A DNA stretch of 64,000 nt, taken from the NCBI RefSeq assembly GCF_023634805.2, contig NZ_CP106881.1, positions 372,001 to 436,000 on the forward strand. Direction: 5' to 3'. Source of the DNA: Comamonas endophytica. Lineage in GTDB: Bacteria > Pseudomonadota > Gammaproteobacteria > Burkholderiales > Burkholderiaceae_C. The notes beneath the pieces were generated by a model, which saw only the letters and a program-made list of their open reading frames with translations, searched no databases and was not told the DNA's origin. This document shows, in pieces, positions 49,887-58,617 of this stretch (positions within the stretch are counted from its first letter, which is position 1; each line of letters starts with the position of its first letter). A program made the position numbers and the translations under genes.

Positions 49887-50116
49887 AAAAGCTCTTCGTC
49901 GTCATCGATCAGATCCAGCGAGCCGCGCACCCGCTGGCGCACCCGCTTGCGCTGGTTCAGTTTCTCCAGCGCCTGCGGCGGCAGGTCCGTCAGGCGCAGC
50001 GTGCCATTGGCCAGCAGGGCCTCGATCAGATCCTCCAGGACACGGATGAAGTCCGCATCCAGCGCCGATAACTCGCGCCGAGAGTCTTCCGAAGCTGGCG
50101 AATTGCTTTTGTCCAT
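49883..50116 (-). CDS. Conserved-position small protein of unknown function in the lap exporter operon
   Basis: The 77-aa product has no signal peptide or membrane helix. It is predicted mostly helical: an acidic amphipathic stretch (LDADFIRVLEDLIEALLANG), then a short middle (LRLTDLPPQALEKLNQ), a basic patch (RKRVRQRVRG) and an acidic tail (DLIDDDEELL). I do not recognise the family. It lies between lapE and lapB, 17 bp after lapE, and its TGA overlaps the lapB GTG, so it is almost certainly translated. A cytoplasmic helper for the exporter, its substrate or its ATPase is a reasonable guess but not shown. Confidence 0.8.
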   Translation of the reverse strand: MDKSNSPASEDSRRELSALDADFIRVLEDLIEALLANGTLRLTDLPPQALEKLNQRKRVRQRVRGSLDLIDDDEELL

Positions 50117-50133
50117 GGGGTATGGCTTGAAGG

Positions 50134-51666
50134 TTAAGGAATTGCGATCCTGCGCGTCATCTTCAGCAGAGGCTGTGCCGCCTGTGCCGTCTGCACGGGC
50201 GCCACATTCTCCGAGACCGTCGCGGACACGGGCATCAGATTCGTGGTGTCGGGCACGGAAGCATTGCAGCTGCGCAGCATATCGTCGGGCAGCGTCAGCG
50301 CCTGCTGCTCATCGGGACGGCTCGTGGAATGCGGCTGGGCCAGACCGAGCACCGGCAGGATCTCGCTCGACAGCGCCAGCCACTGGTACTCGGCTTTCTT
50401 CAGGTCGTACTGCGCGTTCACCAGCGCGCGCTGCGCATCGAACAGTTCGTTTTCCGTGTTGAGCAGGTCCAGCAGCGAGCGCTGCCCGATCCTGAACTGC
50501 TGCTGGTACGCGACGCGCACCTTCGACGTGGACAGCACGTGCTCCTGCAGGAACGGCGTCTGCTGGCGCAGGCGCGCGATATTGTTCCAGGTGATGGACA
50601 TTTCCTGCGCCAGATTGCGGCAGGTGTAGTCGCGCAGGTCCTGGGCCGCATAGCCCTGTGCAATGGTCTGGCGAACGCGTGCCTCGTCCGCACCGCCACG
50701 CGACAGGTTGTAGGTCAACATGACCTGCACCCGCGAACTCTGCTGGTTCCAGTACGCAGGCGTCGACTGTTCGCGATCGCGGCCGGTGGAAGCCACGAAC
50801 TCGACCTTGGGCAGGTGCGCGCCCTGCGCCGCCTTCTGCCCCGCCTGCGCGGCCTGGAACAGGGCCTGCTTGGACAGCAGCTGGGGGTTGGCGCGCAGCG
50901 CATCGCCAAAATCCCGGGTCACGGCAGGCACGATCAGCCGGTCGGTGACTTCCGGCACCGGCGCAAGGTCCGCCGCCGGGTACTCGCCGACCACGCGTCG
51001 GTAGCGCTGCATCACGTCGTTGAGATTGTTGGTCTCGGTCATCAGGTTGGACTGGGCCAGAGATACGCGGCCACTGGACTGCTCCAGGTCCACGCCCCGC
51101 CCCACCCCCGACTGCTGGCGCTCGCGCAGTTGGCCGAGCGTCACCTGGTGCGTGGTGAAATTGTCGCGCGCAAGCCGTTCCATCTCTCGGTAGCGCTGCA
51201 CATCCAGATAGGCACCGACGGCCTCGTTGGCCAGCGACTCGGTCGTCGCCCGCAGGTCGTAGAACTTGGACAGCTTCTCGAAACCCAGCTGGCGCACCCC
51301 GCTGTTGGTGGTGAAGCCATCGAAGATCAGCTGGCGCAACTGGAGATTCCAGCCGTTGCGGTTCCAGTCCGAGTCGGCCCCGGCCTCGGTATTGCTGCGC
51401 CATTCGCGGCCCACCCAACCCTGGGCGGTGACCTGCGGCCGCAGCGCGCCGCGCGCGACGTTCTGGCCTTCCAGGGAGGAGTTCAGATCCTGGAAGCGCA
51501 CCTGGATCTCGGGGTGCGTCATCAACACCTTCTCGACCACCTTCTGCACGGCCAGGCCCTGGGCATCGGCCTGCTGCATGGTCAACGTGTCCTGCGCCCA
51601 GCTTCCCGCGGCGCCCGACGCCAGACCCAACGATGCCGCCACCTGGGCAATCTGCTTGAACTTCAT
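50134..51666 (-). CDS. lapE: LapE/TolC-type outer membrane channel of the adhesin exporter
   Basis: This is the outer-membrane part of the type I secretion system. In LapA-type systems this channel also holds the adhesin through its N-terminal plug. The 510-aa product has a signal peptide (about residues 1-24, ending GSWA) and TolC-family repeats (VVEKVLMTHPEIQVRFQDLN; GRGVDLEQSSGRVSLAQSNL; IGQRSLLDLLNTENELFDAQ). The C-terminal 75 residues are outside the core fold and rich in Thr/Ser/Pro. It is the first gene of the exporter operon, with a long untranslated leader upstream. Confidence 0.94.
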   Translation of the reverse strand: MKFKQIAQVAASLGLASGAAGSWAQDTLTMQQADAQGLAVQKVVEKVLMTHPEIQVRFQDLNSSLEGQNVARGALRPQVTAQGWVGREWRSNTEAGADSDWNRNGWNLQLRQLIFDGFTTNSGVRQLGFEKLSKFYDLRATTESLANEAVGAYLDVQRYREMERLARDNFTTHQVTLGQLRERQQSGVGRGVDLEQSSGRVSLAQSNLMTETNNLNDVMQRYRRVVGEYPAADLAPVPEVTDRLIVPAVTRDFGDALRANPQLLSKQALFQAAQAGQKAAQGAHLPKVEFVASTGRDREQSTPAYWNQQSSRVQVMLTYNLSRGGADEARVRQTIAQGYAAQDLRDYTCRNLAQEMSITWNNIARLRQQTPFLQEHVLSTSKVRVAYQQQFRIGQRSLLDLLNTENELFDAQRALVNAQYDLKKAEYQWLALSSEILPVLGLAQPHSTSRPDEQQALTLPDDMLRSCNASVPDTTNLMPVSATVSENVAPVQTAQAAQPLLKMTRRIAIP

Positions 51667-52425
51667 TTACTTCTATCCCTTTGATATTGGGCCCCGGCCG
51701 CGCAATGCGACGCGGCCCGGCCATGCCTGGAACCTGGGGACGGTACTGCCCGCCCGGAGTCCCTGGGTCACCGTTGTCGATATAGCTGGAACCACAGGCG
51801 TCTCGATGTCACCCAATCCGGCACGACGGAATCGACGAGGCGCCCGGCGCTTGCAGCGGCCGGTCGCTTCGCACCGGCTTTGCCAATGCACGGCGCAGCC
51901 CGGGCATCCATTCCAGACGCATGCAGCGCACAGGCCGACGGCCTGGAGACGCTGGCGGTGCAGCGCCTGAAATCCGCAGCTGGAAAACTTGCCGATGCAG
52001 TTGCCGTGCCGATGGTTCGGTTCCTCGTGCATACCACCCGAAGGAATGGTTTCGAACGCAAGCGTAGCACACGAATTGTGAGCAATTGCGTCCAAAATCA
52101 TCCTTTATATGTTTCAAAGACAGACAATGCCAACAGCTCGCTATTGCTGCCAGGCACCAGCTCCAACCTCCTACGTCCGCCGCCATCCTTTTCCTATTTG
52201 CGGCACGGCAGCTGGCTTGGGAATGTAGCAATTGGAAACGTGCTGCCGCTCAAATGCAATTGCGCGACCTGCAATTAAGCCTATTGCCTCAATAGCTAAT
52301 ACCAATAGACAGATGCAAACCAGTTGTCCGTCTCTTGCATGCTTCTTTACTTCGCCGGCTTCGAAGTCCAGGCGCTTTCTGTAAGACCGTGCCGCGTACT
52401 TCGCCCGTGACATTCCCGGTCGCGG
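51667..52425. other. 759-bp gap upstream of lapE
   Basis: No convincing gene is visible in either direction. The part from about 52070 to 52330 is clearly richer in A and T than the neighbouring coding DNA and holds the best promoter candidate for lapE. The part from 51700 to 52000 is GC-rich and open in several frames but has no family-like protein. A long regulated leader for the exporter operon is the simplest reading. Confidence 0.6.
52104..52133 (-). promoter_or_regulatory. Candidate sigma-70 promoter for the lapE operon
   Basis: On the minus strand TTGGCA (52128-52133) and TATAAA (52104-52109) are separated by 18 bp inside the AT-rich block. Transcription would start near 52097, leaving a leader of about 430 nt before the lapE ATG. 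Confidence 0.4.
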
Positions 52426-53124
52426 ATGATCCGGAGGATGAAATTTCTTGCTGCCTTGCTGCTTGCCTTCGGAATCGGATATTGGTCGCACGACCGCTTC
52501 TGGACTCTTCCTGACCATCTCAACCCATGGGTGCCCCTGAGCTTCGATACGGCGCCCGGCTGGCTCACCGGCTACAAGCTGCAGCGCCTGAAGTCCGACC
52601 CGGCCGCATGCCAGGCCTTCATGTCCGGCACGCCCTGGCGCTACCAGGCCGTGCCGGACCGCGACACCGGACAGGGCTGCGGCTTCAGCAATGCCATCCA
52701 GGTGCGCCAGACTTCCATCGCGCTGAGCTCCAGCTTCACCTTGAGCTGCCCTGCCGCGGCATCGCTTGCCTTGTGGGAGCGTCATGTGCTGCAGCCCGCC
52801 GCCCAGGCGACGCTGGGCACCGGCGTGCGCAGGATCGAGCATCTGGGCAGCTACTCCTGCCGCAATGTCTATGGTCGAGAGGCTGGCAACCGCAGCCAGC
52901 ATGCGACCGCCAACGCCCTGGACATCGCCGGCTTCACGCTCGACGACGGCCGGCGCATCAGCGTGGCGCGCCAGTGGCAGGGCGACGCGCCCGCCGCCAC
53001 CTTCCTGCGCGAGGTGCACCAGGGCGCATGCCGCTTCTTCAACGGCGTGCTGGGTCCGGAATACAACCAAGCGCACGCCGACCACTTCCATCTGGACAGT
53101 GGCCGGTACAGGATCTGCAGATAG
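52426..53124 (+). CDS. Extensin-like C-terminal domain protein
   Basis: The 232-aa product has an N-terminal membrane or signal segment (about residues 5-22, MKFLAALLLAFGIGYWS). It is followed by an extensin-like C-terminal domain with HATANALDIAGFTLDDGRRI and AHADHFHLDSGRYRIC, a His/Asp arrangement resembling zinc-dependent D-Ala-D-Ala peptidases. Several cysteines suggest disulfides in the periplasm. A cell-wall peptidase role is likely but unproven. ATG 52426 is used because at the ATG at 52438 the GGAGG directly abuts the codon. It is divergent from the lap exporter and converges on a pseudogene. Confidence 0.85.
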   Translation: MIRRMKFLAALLLAFGIGYWSHDRFWTLPDHLNPWVPLSFDTAPGWLTGYKLQRLKSDPAACQAFMSGTPWRYQAVPDRDTGQGCGFSNAIQVRQTSIALSSSFTLSCPAAASLALWERHVLQPAAQATLGTGVRRIEHLGSYSCRNVYGREAGNRSQHATANALDIAGFTLDDGRRISVARQWQGDAPAATFLREVHQGACRFFNGVLGPEYNQAHADHFHLDSGRYRICR

Positions 53125-53169
53125 CGGACCGCGGCCGCAGGCGCCGGGACACCGGCCGTGGCGCCCACG

Positions 53170-54219
53170 TCATGCGGCGCCGCCGAGATGCAGCCTGCGT
53201 CCCTGCCGGACCATCGCCTCGAACTCCTGCGCCGGCACCGGTTTGCTGAAGTGATAGCCTGGATCTCGTCGCAGTGGTGCGCGCGCAGGATGCGAGGTTG
53301 CGGTTCCAGCGCTGCAGCCGGGCATTTTCGTCGCAGTGGTAGAACACCCCGGGCAGGCTGCTGAGCACCGCATCGCCGTAGTCGCGCTCCTGGAGGAGCT
53401 CCACCGCCTGCGCCGCGAGCTGCGTTTCGCGCAGCCGCAAGGCGGTGGCCATGCGCTGCAGCGCATGGCCCAGGCGCAGCGTTTCCTTGTACTGGGCGGA
53501 AGAAGCCGCCAGGACCAGCCCTTGCGCCGTTCCGGATTTCCCCACGCGTTGGACGCTTTGCTCCAGTTCCGCAAGGCCGGCCGATACGCCGCGCCATCCG
53601 TGCCGCCACCAGCATCAGGCCCAGCGCCAGGGCCAGCGCCATGCCGGCCATCTGGTAGCGCTGGGTGCGCAGCGGATCGGCGGTCAGCAGTGCCGGCCGG
53701 CTGGCCACCACCGTCCATCGCTGCCCGCCCTTGAGCTCCATCGTCCTGCTGGCAATCCAGTGATCCGCTTCGGACCATCGCAGTTTCTGGATTGCACGGG
53801 CTTCGGGCTGCTGCAGTGTCGAAGTCGACATCCAGCGCGCCGATCAGCTGGCCTTGCCGGTCATGCAGCGCCTTGACGTAGCGCCGAAAGGGACATTTCC
53901 AGCGCTGAACGCAGCGGCCCTGCCGTGCCGGCGGAAAAACCGGATTCGCGCGCCACCCGCTCCACCGAACCGCCGTCATCTCGGTAGCCTCGATCAGCAG
54001 GCACAGCCGCTCCATGGACCGATCGAGCGCCAGCAGGATAACCTGCTGCGCGACCTCCCGGGTCAGCGATAGCGCCAGCCACGCGGTGGCGGCCAGCGAT
54101 GCCACGCTCACCCCCAGCACCCGCTTTCCCACACTCTGCACCAGTGCTCGAAATAACGATCCGGCAGGCTCTTGCACCGCTTGTTGAATGAAACCCAAGA
54201 TGGATGGATTGTCATTCAT
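53170..54219 (-). pseudogene. Decayed sensor gene (membrane sensor, PAS, EAL remnants)
   Basis: Recognisable protein runs through three frames. The N-terminus MNDNPSILGFIQQAVQEPAG leads into a membrane helix (VLGVSVASLAATAWLALSLT) and a periplasmic Cache-like sensor. Near 53820 the frame changes to TLQQPEARAIQKLRWSEADH, with a second helix (AGMALALALGLMLVAARMA). Near 53580 it changes again to QGLVLAASSAQYKETLRLGH and a PAS start (LPGVFYHCDENARLQRW). Near 53290 the reading jumps to LRAHHCDEIQ and, after a further 1-nt shift, GYHFSKPVPAQEFEAMV, the typical end of an EAL domain. Most of PAS, any GGDEF and the EAL core are missing. It was probably a c-di-GMP turnover enzyme. Confidence 0.8.
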
Positions 54220-54290
54220 CCAGTGAAAATGTTACAAGCATTTACTGCCAATGCGCATCGATCTGGCAAGCAGTGCCGCGGACATGCCGC

Positions 54291-54330
54291 AAAAACAAAA
54301 AGCCTTCCAGATCGTGGATCTGGAAGGCTT
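54291..54330 (-). terminator. Rho-independent terminator of the second tRNA-Val gene
   Basis: AGCCTTCCAGATC and its perfect complement GATCTGGAAGGCT (54301-54329) form a 13-bp stem with a 3-nt loop, followed on the minus strand by TTTTGTTTTT. Confidence 0.85.
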
Positions 54331-54346
54331 GGTACCAATGGTCAAC

Positions 54347-54423
54347 TGGTAGGCGCGATTGGACTCGAACCAACGACCCCCACCATGTCAAGGTGGTGCT
54401 CTAACCAGCTGAGCTACGCGCCT
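54347..54423 (-). tRNA. tRNA-Val (anticodon GAC), second copy
   Basis: This 77-nt gene is identical to the tRNA at 23908: acceptor AGGCGCG/CGCGCCT, anticodon loop TTGACAT, T loop TTCGAGT, encoded ACCA end. Flanks are also similar (ACCAATGGT before the 3' end and GTTGTT against GTCGTT at the 5' side). Both copies have the same orientation and lie 30.4 kb apart. Confidence 0.97.
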
Positions 54424-54439
54424 GTTGTTCGATTCAATA

Positions 54440-54445
54440 AGTATA
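54440..54445 (-). promoter_or_regulatory. Probable -10 element of the second tRNA-Val gene
   Basis: TATACT on the minus strand, in GCTATACTT, 16 bp upstream of the mature tRNA; it matches the first copy's element. Confidence 0.5.
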
Positions 54446-54505
54446 GCATCGGGAAAAACCCGTTTTCTCGATGCTGAGGACTTTTTTGCGTGCGCAGCCC
54501 TTTTT

Positions 54506-56728
54506 TCAGCGCCGGCGCGCGGCGCGCACCCCGGAAACGCCGGCCACGATGCCGAGCACCCGGTTCAGCCGGCCCGAGTCGGACACCTCCACCGTGAAGG
54601 TCATCCAGGCCGTGCCCTTCACCGACTGGGTCTGCACGCCGATGACATTCGTCTTCTCGCGTGCGAAGACATCGGAGATGTCGCGCAGCAGGCCCTGGCG
54701 GTCGGTGGCCTCGACCGATACGTCAACCGGGTAGACCGCGGCACCCGCCGCCGCCTTGGGCGTGCCCCAGTCCACGTCGATCACGCGCTCGCTGTTGCGC
54801 GCGGCCATCTCGCGGAAGTTGGAGCAGTCGCTGCGGTGCACGCTCACGCCCTTGCCGCGCGTGACGAAACCGCGGATGTCGTCAGGGGGCGCGGGCTTGC
54901 AGCACTTGGCCAGCTGCGTCATCAGCGAGTCGATGCCCACCACCAGCACCCCGCCCTTGGGCACGGTGTCGCTGCCGCGCGCCTTGCGCACCGGCGAGAA
55001 GGCTTCCTCCTCCTCCTCGGGCTCGGGCGGGCGCAGCACGGCCTCGATGTTGCGCAGCGAGTATTCGTCCTTGCCCACCACCTCGAACAGCGCATCGGCA
55101 GACTTGAAGCCCAGCTGCACCGCGAGGTCGTCGAGCTTGACCGAGGTCTTGCCTTCGCGCTGCAGCAGCTTCTCGACGGCTTCGCGCCCGCGCGCCACTG
55201 TCTCGTGGGTGGCCTGGGCATTGAACCAGGCGCGCACCTTGGCGCGCGCACGGTGGCTGACGAGATAGCCCAGGTCCGCATTGAGCCAGTCGCGCGAGGG
55301 GCGGTCCTCCTTGACGGCGGTGATCTCCACGGTCTGGCCGTTTTGCAGCGGCGTGTTCAGCGGCACCATCGCGCCATCGACGCGCGCGCCGCGGCAGCGG
55401 TGGCCCAGGCTGGTGTGCACCGAGTAGGCGAAATCCACGGGCGTGGCGCCCTGGGGCAGCTCGATGACCGCCGCATCGGGCGTGAGCACATAGATGCGGT
55501 CTTCGAACAGCCCGCGGTGCGAAGGTGTGCCCGCCAGATCGCTGCCCCAGGCCAGCAGCTGGCGCAGCACCGCGATCTTGGCGTCGTATTCGCTGCTGGC
55601 GCTGACCCCCGCATAGCCCTTGGCACCGGCCTCCTTGTAGGCCCAGTGCGCCGCCACGCCATTTTCGGCATGGTCGTGCATGGCCTGGGTGCGGATCTGG
55701 ATCTCGATCGCGCGGCCGTTCTCGTCGCGCACCACGGTGTGCAGCGACTGGTAGCCATTGGCCTTGGGCCGCGCGATGTAGTCGTCGAACTCGGCCTCGA
55801 TGGGCGTGAAGCGCTCGTGCACCCACGACAGCGCCGTGTAGCAGTCCTTGATGGTCGGCACCACCACGCGCAGCGCGCGGATGTCGAACACCTGGTCGAA
55901 GTTCAGCGACTTGCCGCGCATCTTCTTGACGATGCTGTAGATGTGCTTGGGCCGGCCCTGCACGGTGGCGCTGATGCTGTAGGCACGCAGGTCGCTTTCC
56001 AGGCGGCTGCGCAGCTGCTCCATGAAGACCTCGCGCTCGGTGCGCTTCTCGTCGAGCAGCCGCGCGATCTCGCGGTAGGTGTCGGGCTCCAGGAAGCGGA
56101 AGGACAGGTCCTCGAGCTCCCACTTGATCTGCCAGATCCCCAGACGGTTGGCCAGCGGCGCGAACACGTGCAGCGCCTCGCGCGCGGTGCTGGGCGACAC
56201 CGGGTTCTTGCTGGCGGCATAGAAGCGCAGCGTCTGCAGGCGCGAGGCCAGGCGCAGGAGCACCACGCGCAGGTCGCGCGAGAAGCCCAGCAGCATCTTG
56301 CGCACGGTCTCGGTCTGCGCCGCCGCGTCATCGACATGCTGGGAGCTGTTCTCGGCATTGCGCGCCTGCTGCTGCACGCGCATCAGCTTGGTGGTCTCCA
56401 CCGCCAGCGTCGCGAAATTCTCGCCGAAGGCCTTGGAGATCACCTCCTGCGGCCGGTTCAGGTGGAAGCTCGCGTGCACCAGATAGCAGGCCGCCTGCAT
56501 GGTCTCGGAGCCGCCGATGCCCTTGAGGATGGCGGCCACCGCGTCGGCATGGGCCAGCGTGTTCTCGCCCGAGGCCATGGTTTCGCCCGCCAGCAGCGGC
56601 TCGGCAAAGGCGCGCGCGCGCGCCAGCGCATCGGCCTGGTCGGGCACGCTGCTGGCGGTGGCCTTGATCAGCTGGGGGACGCTGCCCCCCTCCTCCGTGC
56701 CGGGGGCGATGGTCAAGCCGCTTTTCAT
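54506..56728 (-). CDS. relA: RelA-type (p)ppGpp synthetase
   Basis: RelA makes the alarmone (p)ppGpp on stalled ribosomes. The 740-aa product has an N-terminal HD-like domain whose His-Asp pair is lost (ACYLVHASFHLNRP), so hydrolase activity is unlikely. The synthetase domain has EAEFDDYIARPKANGYQSLH (the EFDD type of RelA, not the R-x-K-D of SpoT) and EIQIRTQAMHDHAENGVAAHW split over two stretches. TGS (VLTPDAAVIELPQGATPVDF), the zinc-finger/Cys region (LAKCCKPAPPDDIRGF) and ACT domains follow. Its ATG overlaps the upstream hydrolase stop by 4 bp. Confidence 0.95.
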   Translation of the reverse strand: MKSGLTIAPGTEEGGSVPQLIKATASSVPDQADALARARAFAEPLLAGETMASGENTLAHADAVAAILKGIGGSETMQAACYLVHASFHLNRPQEVISKAFGENFATLAVETTKLMRVQQQARNAENSSQHVDDAAAQTETVRKMLLGFSRDLRVVLLRLASRLQTLRFYAASKNPVSPSTAREALHVFAPLANRLGIWQIKWELEDLSFRFLEPDTYREIARLLDEKRTEREVFMEQLRSRLESDLRAYSISATVQGRPKHIYSIVKKMRGKSLNFDQVFDIRALRVVVPTIKDCYTALSWVHERFTPIEAEFDDYIARPKANGYQSLHTVVRDENGRAIEIQIRTQAMHDHAENGVAAHWAYKEAGAKGYAGVSASSEYDAKIAVLRQLLAWGSDLAGTPSHRGLFEDRIYVLTPDAAVIELPQGATPVDFAYSVHTSLGHRCRGARVDGAMVPLNTPLQNGQTVEITAVKEDRPSRDWLNADLGYLVSHRARAKVRAWFNAQATHETVARGREAVEKLLQREGKTSVKLDDLAVQLGFKSADALFEVVGKDEYSLRNIEAVLRPPEPEEEEEAFSPVRKARGSDTVPKGGVLVVGIDSLMTQLAKCCKPAPPDDIRGFVTRGKGVSVHRSDCSNFREMAARNSERVIDVDWGTPKAAAGAAVYPVDVSVEATDRQGLLRDISDVFAREKTNVIGVQTQSVKGTAWMTFTVEVSDSGRLNRVLGIVAGVSGVRAARRR

Positions 56729-57714
56729 GCGCCTGCTCCCGCAAGGGCCGGCTCCGCTGCCTCGTCGTGCTCGGGTGTCCAGCCGGGCAGCAGGAACTGC
56801 GCCACCAGCGCCACCTGATCAGCGGCCACCAGCGTCGGCGCATGCCCTATGCCGGGCAAGGTGACGCAGCGCGCGCGCGGGCCGCGCCCGGCCATGGCGT
56901 GGGCCGTCTCCACCGACAGCAGATCGGATTGCGCGCCGCGGATCAGCAGGGTCTGCGCCTGGATGCTGTCATAGGCAGACCACATCCAGGCCTCGCTGGC
57001 CAGCGCCATATCGGGGTTCATGGCCTGGAAGGCAATGGCGATATCCGGGTCGTAATGCAGCTCCAGCCCGCCTTCGATGCGCGGCTTGAGCATGGGCGCC
57101 GTCAGGTCCAGCCACTGCTGCTCGGTGTGCGGCCCGAAGCCCGCGGAAATCAGCCGCAGCGCCTCGGCCGCCTGCTGCAGCGATGTGAAGACCAGCGGCT
57201 TGCCCAGATACTCCCCGATGCGCAGCAGCGCCTGCCACTGCACGCGCGGGCCGATGTCGTTGAGCACCAAGCGGCGGATCGGCACGGGCGAGGAAAAGTC
57301 CGACCGGCTGGCCAGCAGCATGCCGATCAGGCCGCCCATGCTGGTGCCGACCCAGTCCAGCGTCTGGATCGGGCTGCGCGCCTGCAGCTGCGCGACGAGC
57401 GCCTGCATGTCGGACGCATAGCGCGGCTGGACGTAATCCATCGGATCGGCCAGCCAGTCGCTCTGGCCGCGGCCCGCGACATCGGGGCAGACCACGCGCG
57501 CATGGCGGCTCAGGGCGCGCGCCAGCACGTCGAAATCGCGCGCCTGACGCGACAGGCCATGCACGCAGACGATCACATGCGGATGCTCGGGATTGCCGGT
57601 GGCATTCCACTCCCAGTAGGCCATGCGGTGCATATCGGCGGCATCGTTCCCCGCTCCCTGGGCTGCGGTGGCGGCACCGGGGCACAGTACGTAATTCAGC
57701 GTAGGTTCATTCAT
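56725..57714 (-). CDS. Alpha/beta-fold hydrolase
   Basis: The 329-aa product has the alpha/beta hydrolase landmarks: oxyanion-hole HGLSRQARDFD, nucleophile elbow GTSMGG, and the catalytic His near GIGHAPTL. An ester or C-C bond hydrolase is likely; the substrate is unknown. ATG 57714 is preferred because upstream in-frame sequence overlaps the bdhA start and is not family-like. It overlaps relA by 4 bp, so the pair is co-transcribed. Confidence 0.88.
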   Translation of the reverse strand: MNEPTLNYVLCPGAATAAQGAGNDAADMHRMAYWEWNATGNPEHPHVIVCVHGLSRQARDFDVLARALSRHARVVCPDVAGRGQSDWLADPMDYVQPRYASDMQALVAQLQARSPIQTLDWVGTSMGGLIGMLLASRSDFSSPVPIRRLVLNDIGPRVQWQALLRIGEYLGKPLVFTSLQQAAEALRLISAGFGPHTEQQWLDLTAPMLKPRIEGGLELHYDPDIAIAFQAMNPDMALASEAWMWSAYDSIQAQTLLIRGAQSDLLSVETAHAMAGRGPRARCVTLPGIGHAPTLVAADQVALVAQFLLPGWTPEHDEAAEPALAGAGA

Positions 57715-57772
57715 GGGGGCACAATCAGCAGCACGGTTCGATAATGCATCGTAATTCAATTGGAGACCTTCC

Positions 57773-58567
57773 ATGCTGAAAGGCAAAACTGCTCTTGTCA
57801 CCGGATCAACCAGCGGCATCGGCCTGGGCATCGCCCGGGCGCTCGCGCAGCAGGGCGCCAATGTCGTGCTCAACGGATTCGGCGACGTCGAGGGGCCGCG
57901 CGCCGAGGTGCAGGCCGCGGGCCAGGCGCATGGCGCCAAGGTCGCCTACCATGGCGCCGACATGTCGCGCGTGGCCGATATCGAGGACATGGTCGACTAC
58001 AGCGTGCGCAATTTCGGGCAGGTCGACATCCTGGTGAACAACGCCGGCATCCAGCACGTGGCGCCGATCCAGGAATTCGCGCCCGAGCGCTGGGACGCGG
58101 TCATTGCCATCAACCTCTCCAGTGCCTTCCACGCCACGCGCCTGGTGCTGCCGGCGATGCAGGCCGCCGACAACGGCCGGGGCTGGGGCCGCATCATCAA
58201 TGTCGCCTCGGTGCACGGGCTGGTGGGCTCGGCGCAGAAGTCGGCCTATGTGGCGGCCAAGCATGGCCTGATTGGCTTGACCAAGGTCTGTGCGCTCGAG
58301 AACGCGACCACGGGCATCACCTGCAACGCGATCTGCCCCGGCTGGGTGCTCACGCCGCTGGTGCAAAAGCAGGTCGATGCCAAGGCGGCCGACCAGGGCA
58401 TCAGCATCGAGGAGGCGACGAAGCAGCTGCTGTCCGAGAAGGAGCCTTCGCTGCAGTTCACCACGCCCGAGGAATTGGGGGCGCTGGCGGTGTTCTTCTG
58501 CTCGCCGGCGGGCGCCAATGTGCGCGGGGTGGCTTGGAATATGGACGGGGGCTGGGCGGCGCAGTAA
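57773..58567 (+). CDS. bdhA: 3-hydroxybutyrate dehydrogenase
   Basis: This short-chain dehydrogenase oxidises (R)-3-hydroxybutyrate to acetoacetate with NAD, in PHA breakdown. The 264-aa product has the nucleotide motif TGSTSGIGLGIA (residues 10-21), NNAG (89-92) and the catalytic S146, Y159 and K163 (INVASVHGLVGSAQKSAYVA; YVAAKHG). The segment LVQKQVDAKAADQGISIEEA and the WNMDGGWAAQ end are typical of BdhA. It is divergent from the hydrolase-relA operon. It fits with phaR in this window. Confidence 0.94.
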   Translation: MLKGKTALVTGSTSGIGLGIARALAQQGANVVLNGFGDVEGPRAEVQAAGQAHGAKVAYHGADMSRVADIEDMVDYSVRNFGQVDILVNNAGIQHVAPIQEFAPERWDAVIAINLSSAFHATRLVLPAMQAADNGRGWGRIINVASVHGLVGSAQKSAYVAAKHGLIGLTKVCALENATTGITCNAICPGWVLTPLVQKQVDAKAADQGISIEEATKQLLSEKEPSLQFTTPEELGALAVFFCSPAGANVRGVAWNMDGGWAAQ

Positions 58568-58617
58568 GGGCCAAGGTACTTCAGGCCATCTCTTCTTCAG
58601 GCCATCAGCTGCTGAAA

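Noticed and set aside
51673..52101. A 142-codon minus-strand frame upstream of lapE
   Set aside because: The product is rich in Arg/Cys/His without recognisable motifs, and it has no good ribosome-binding site; the gap is better read as a leader.
23985..54346. Region between the two tRNA-Val genes considered as an active integrative element
   Set aside because: No integrase, excisionase or transfer gene is visible; only the flanking tRNA direct repeats support it, so it is kept as a hypothesis.
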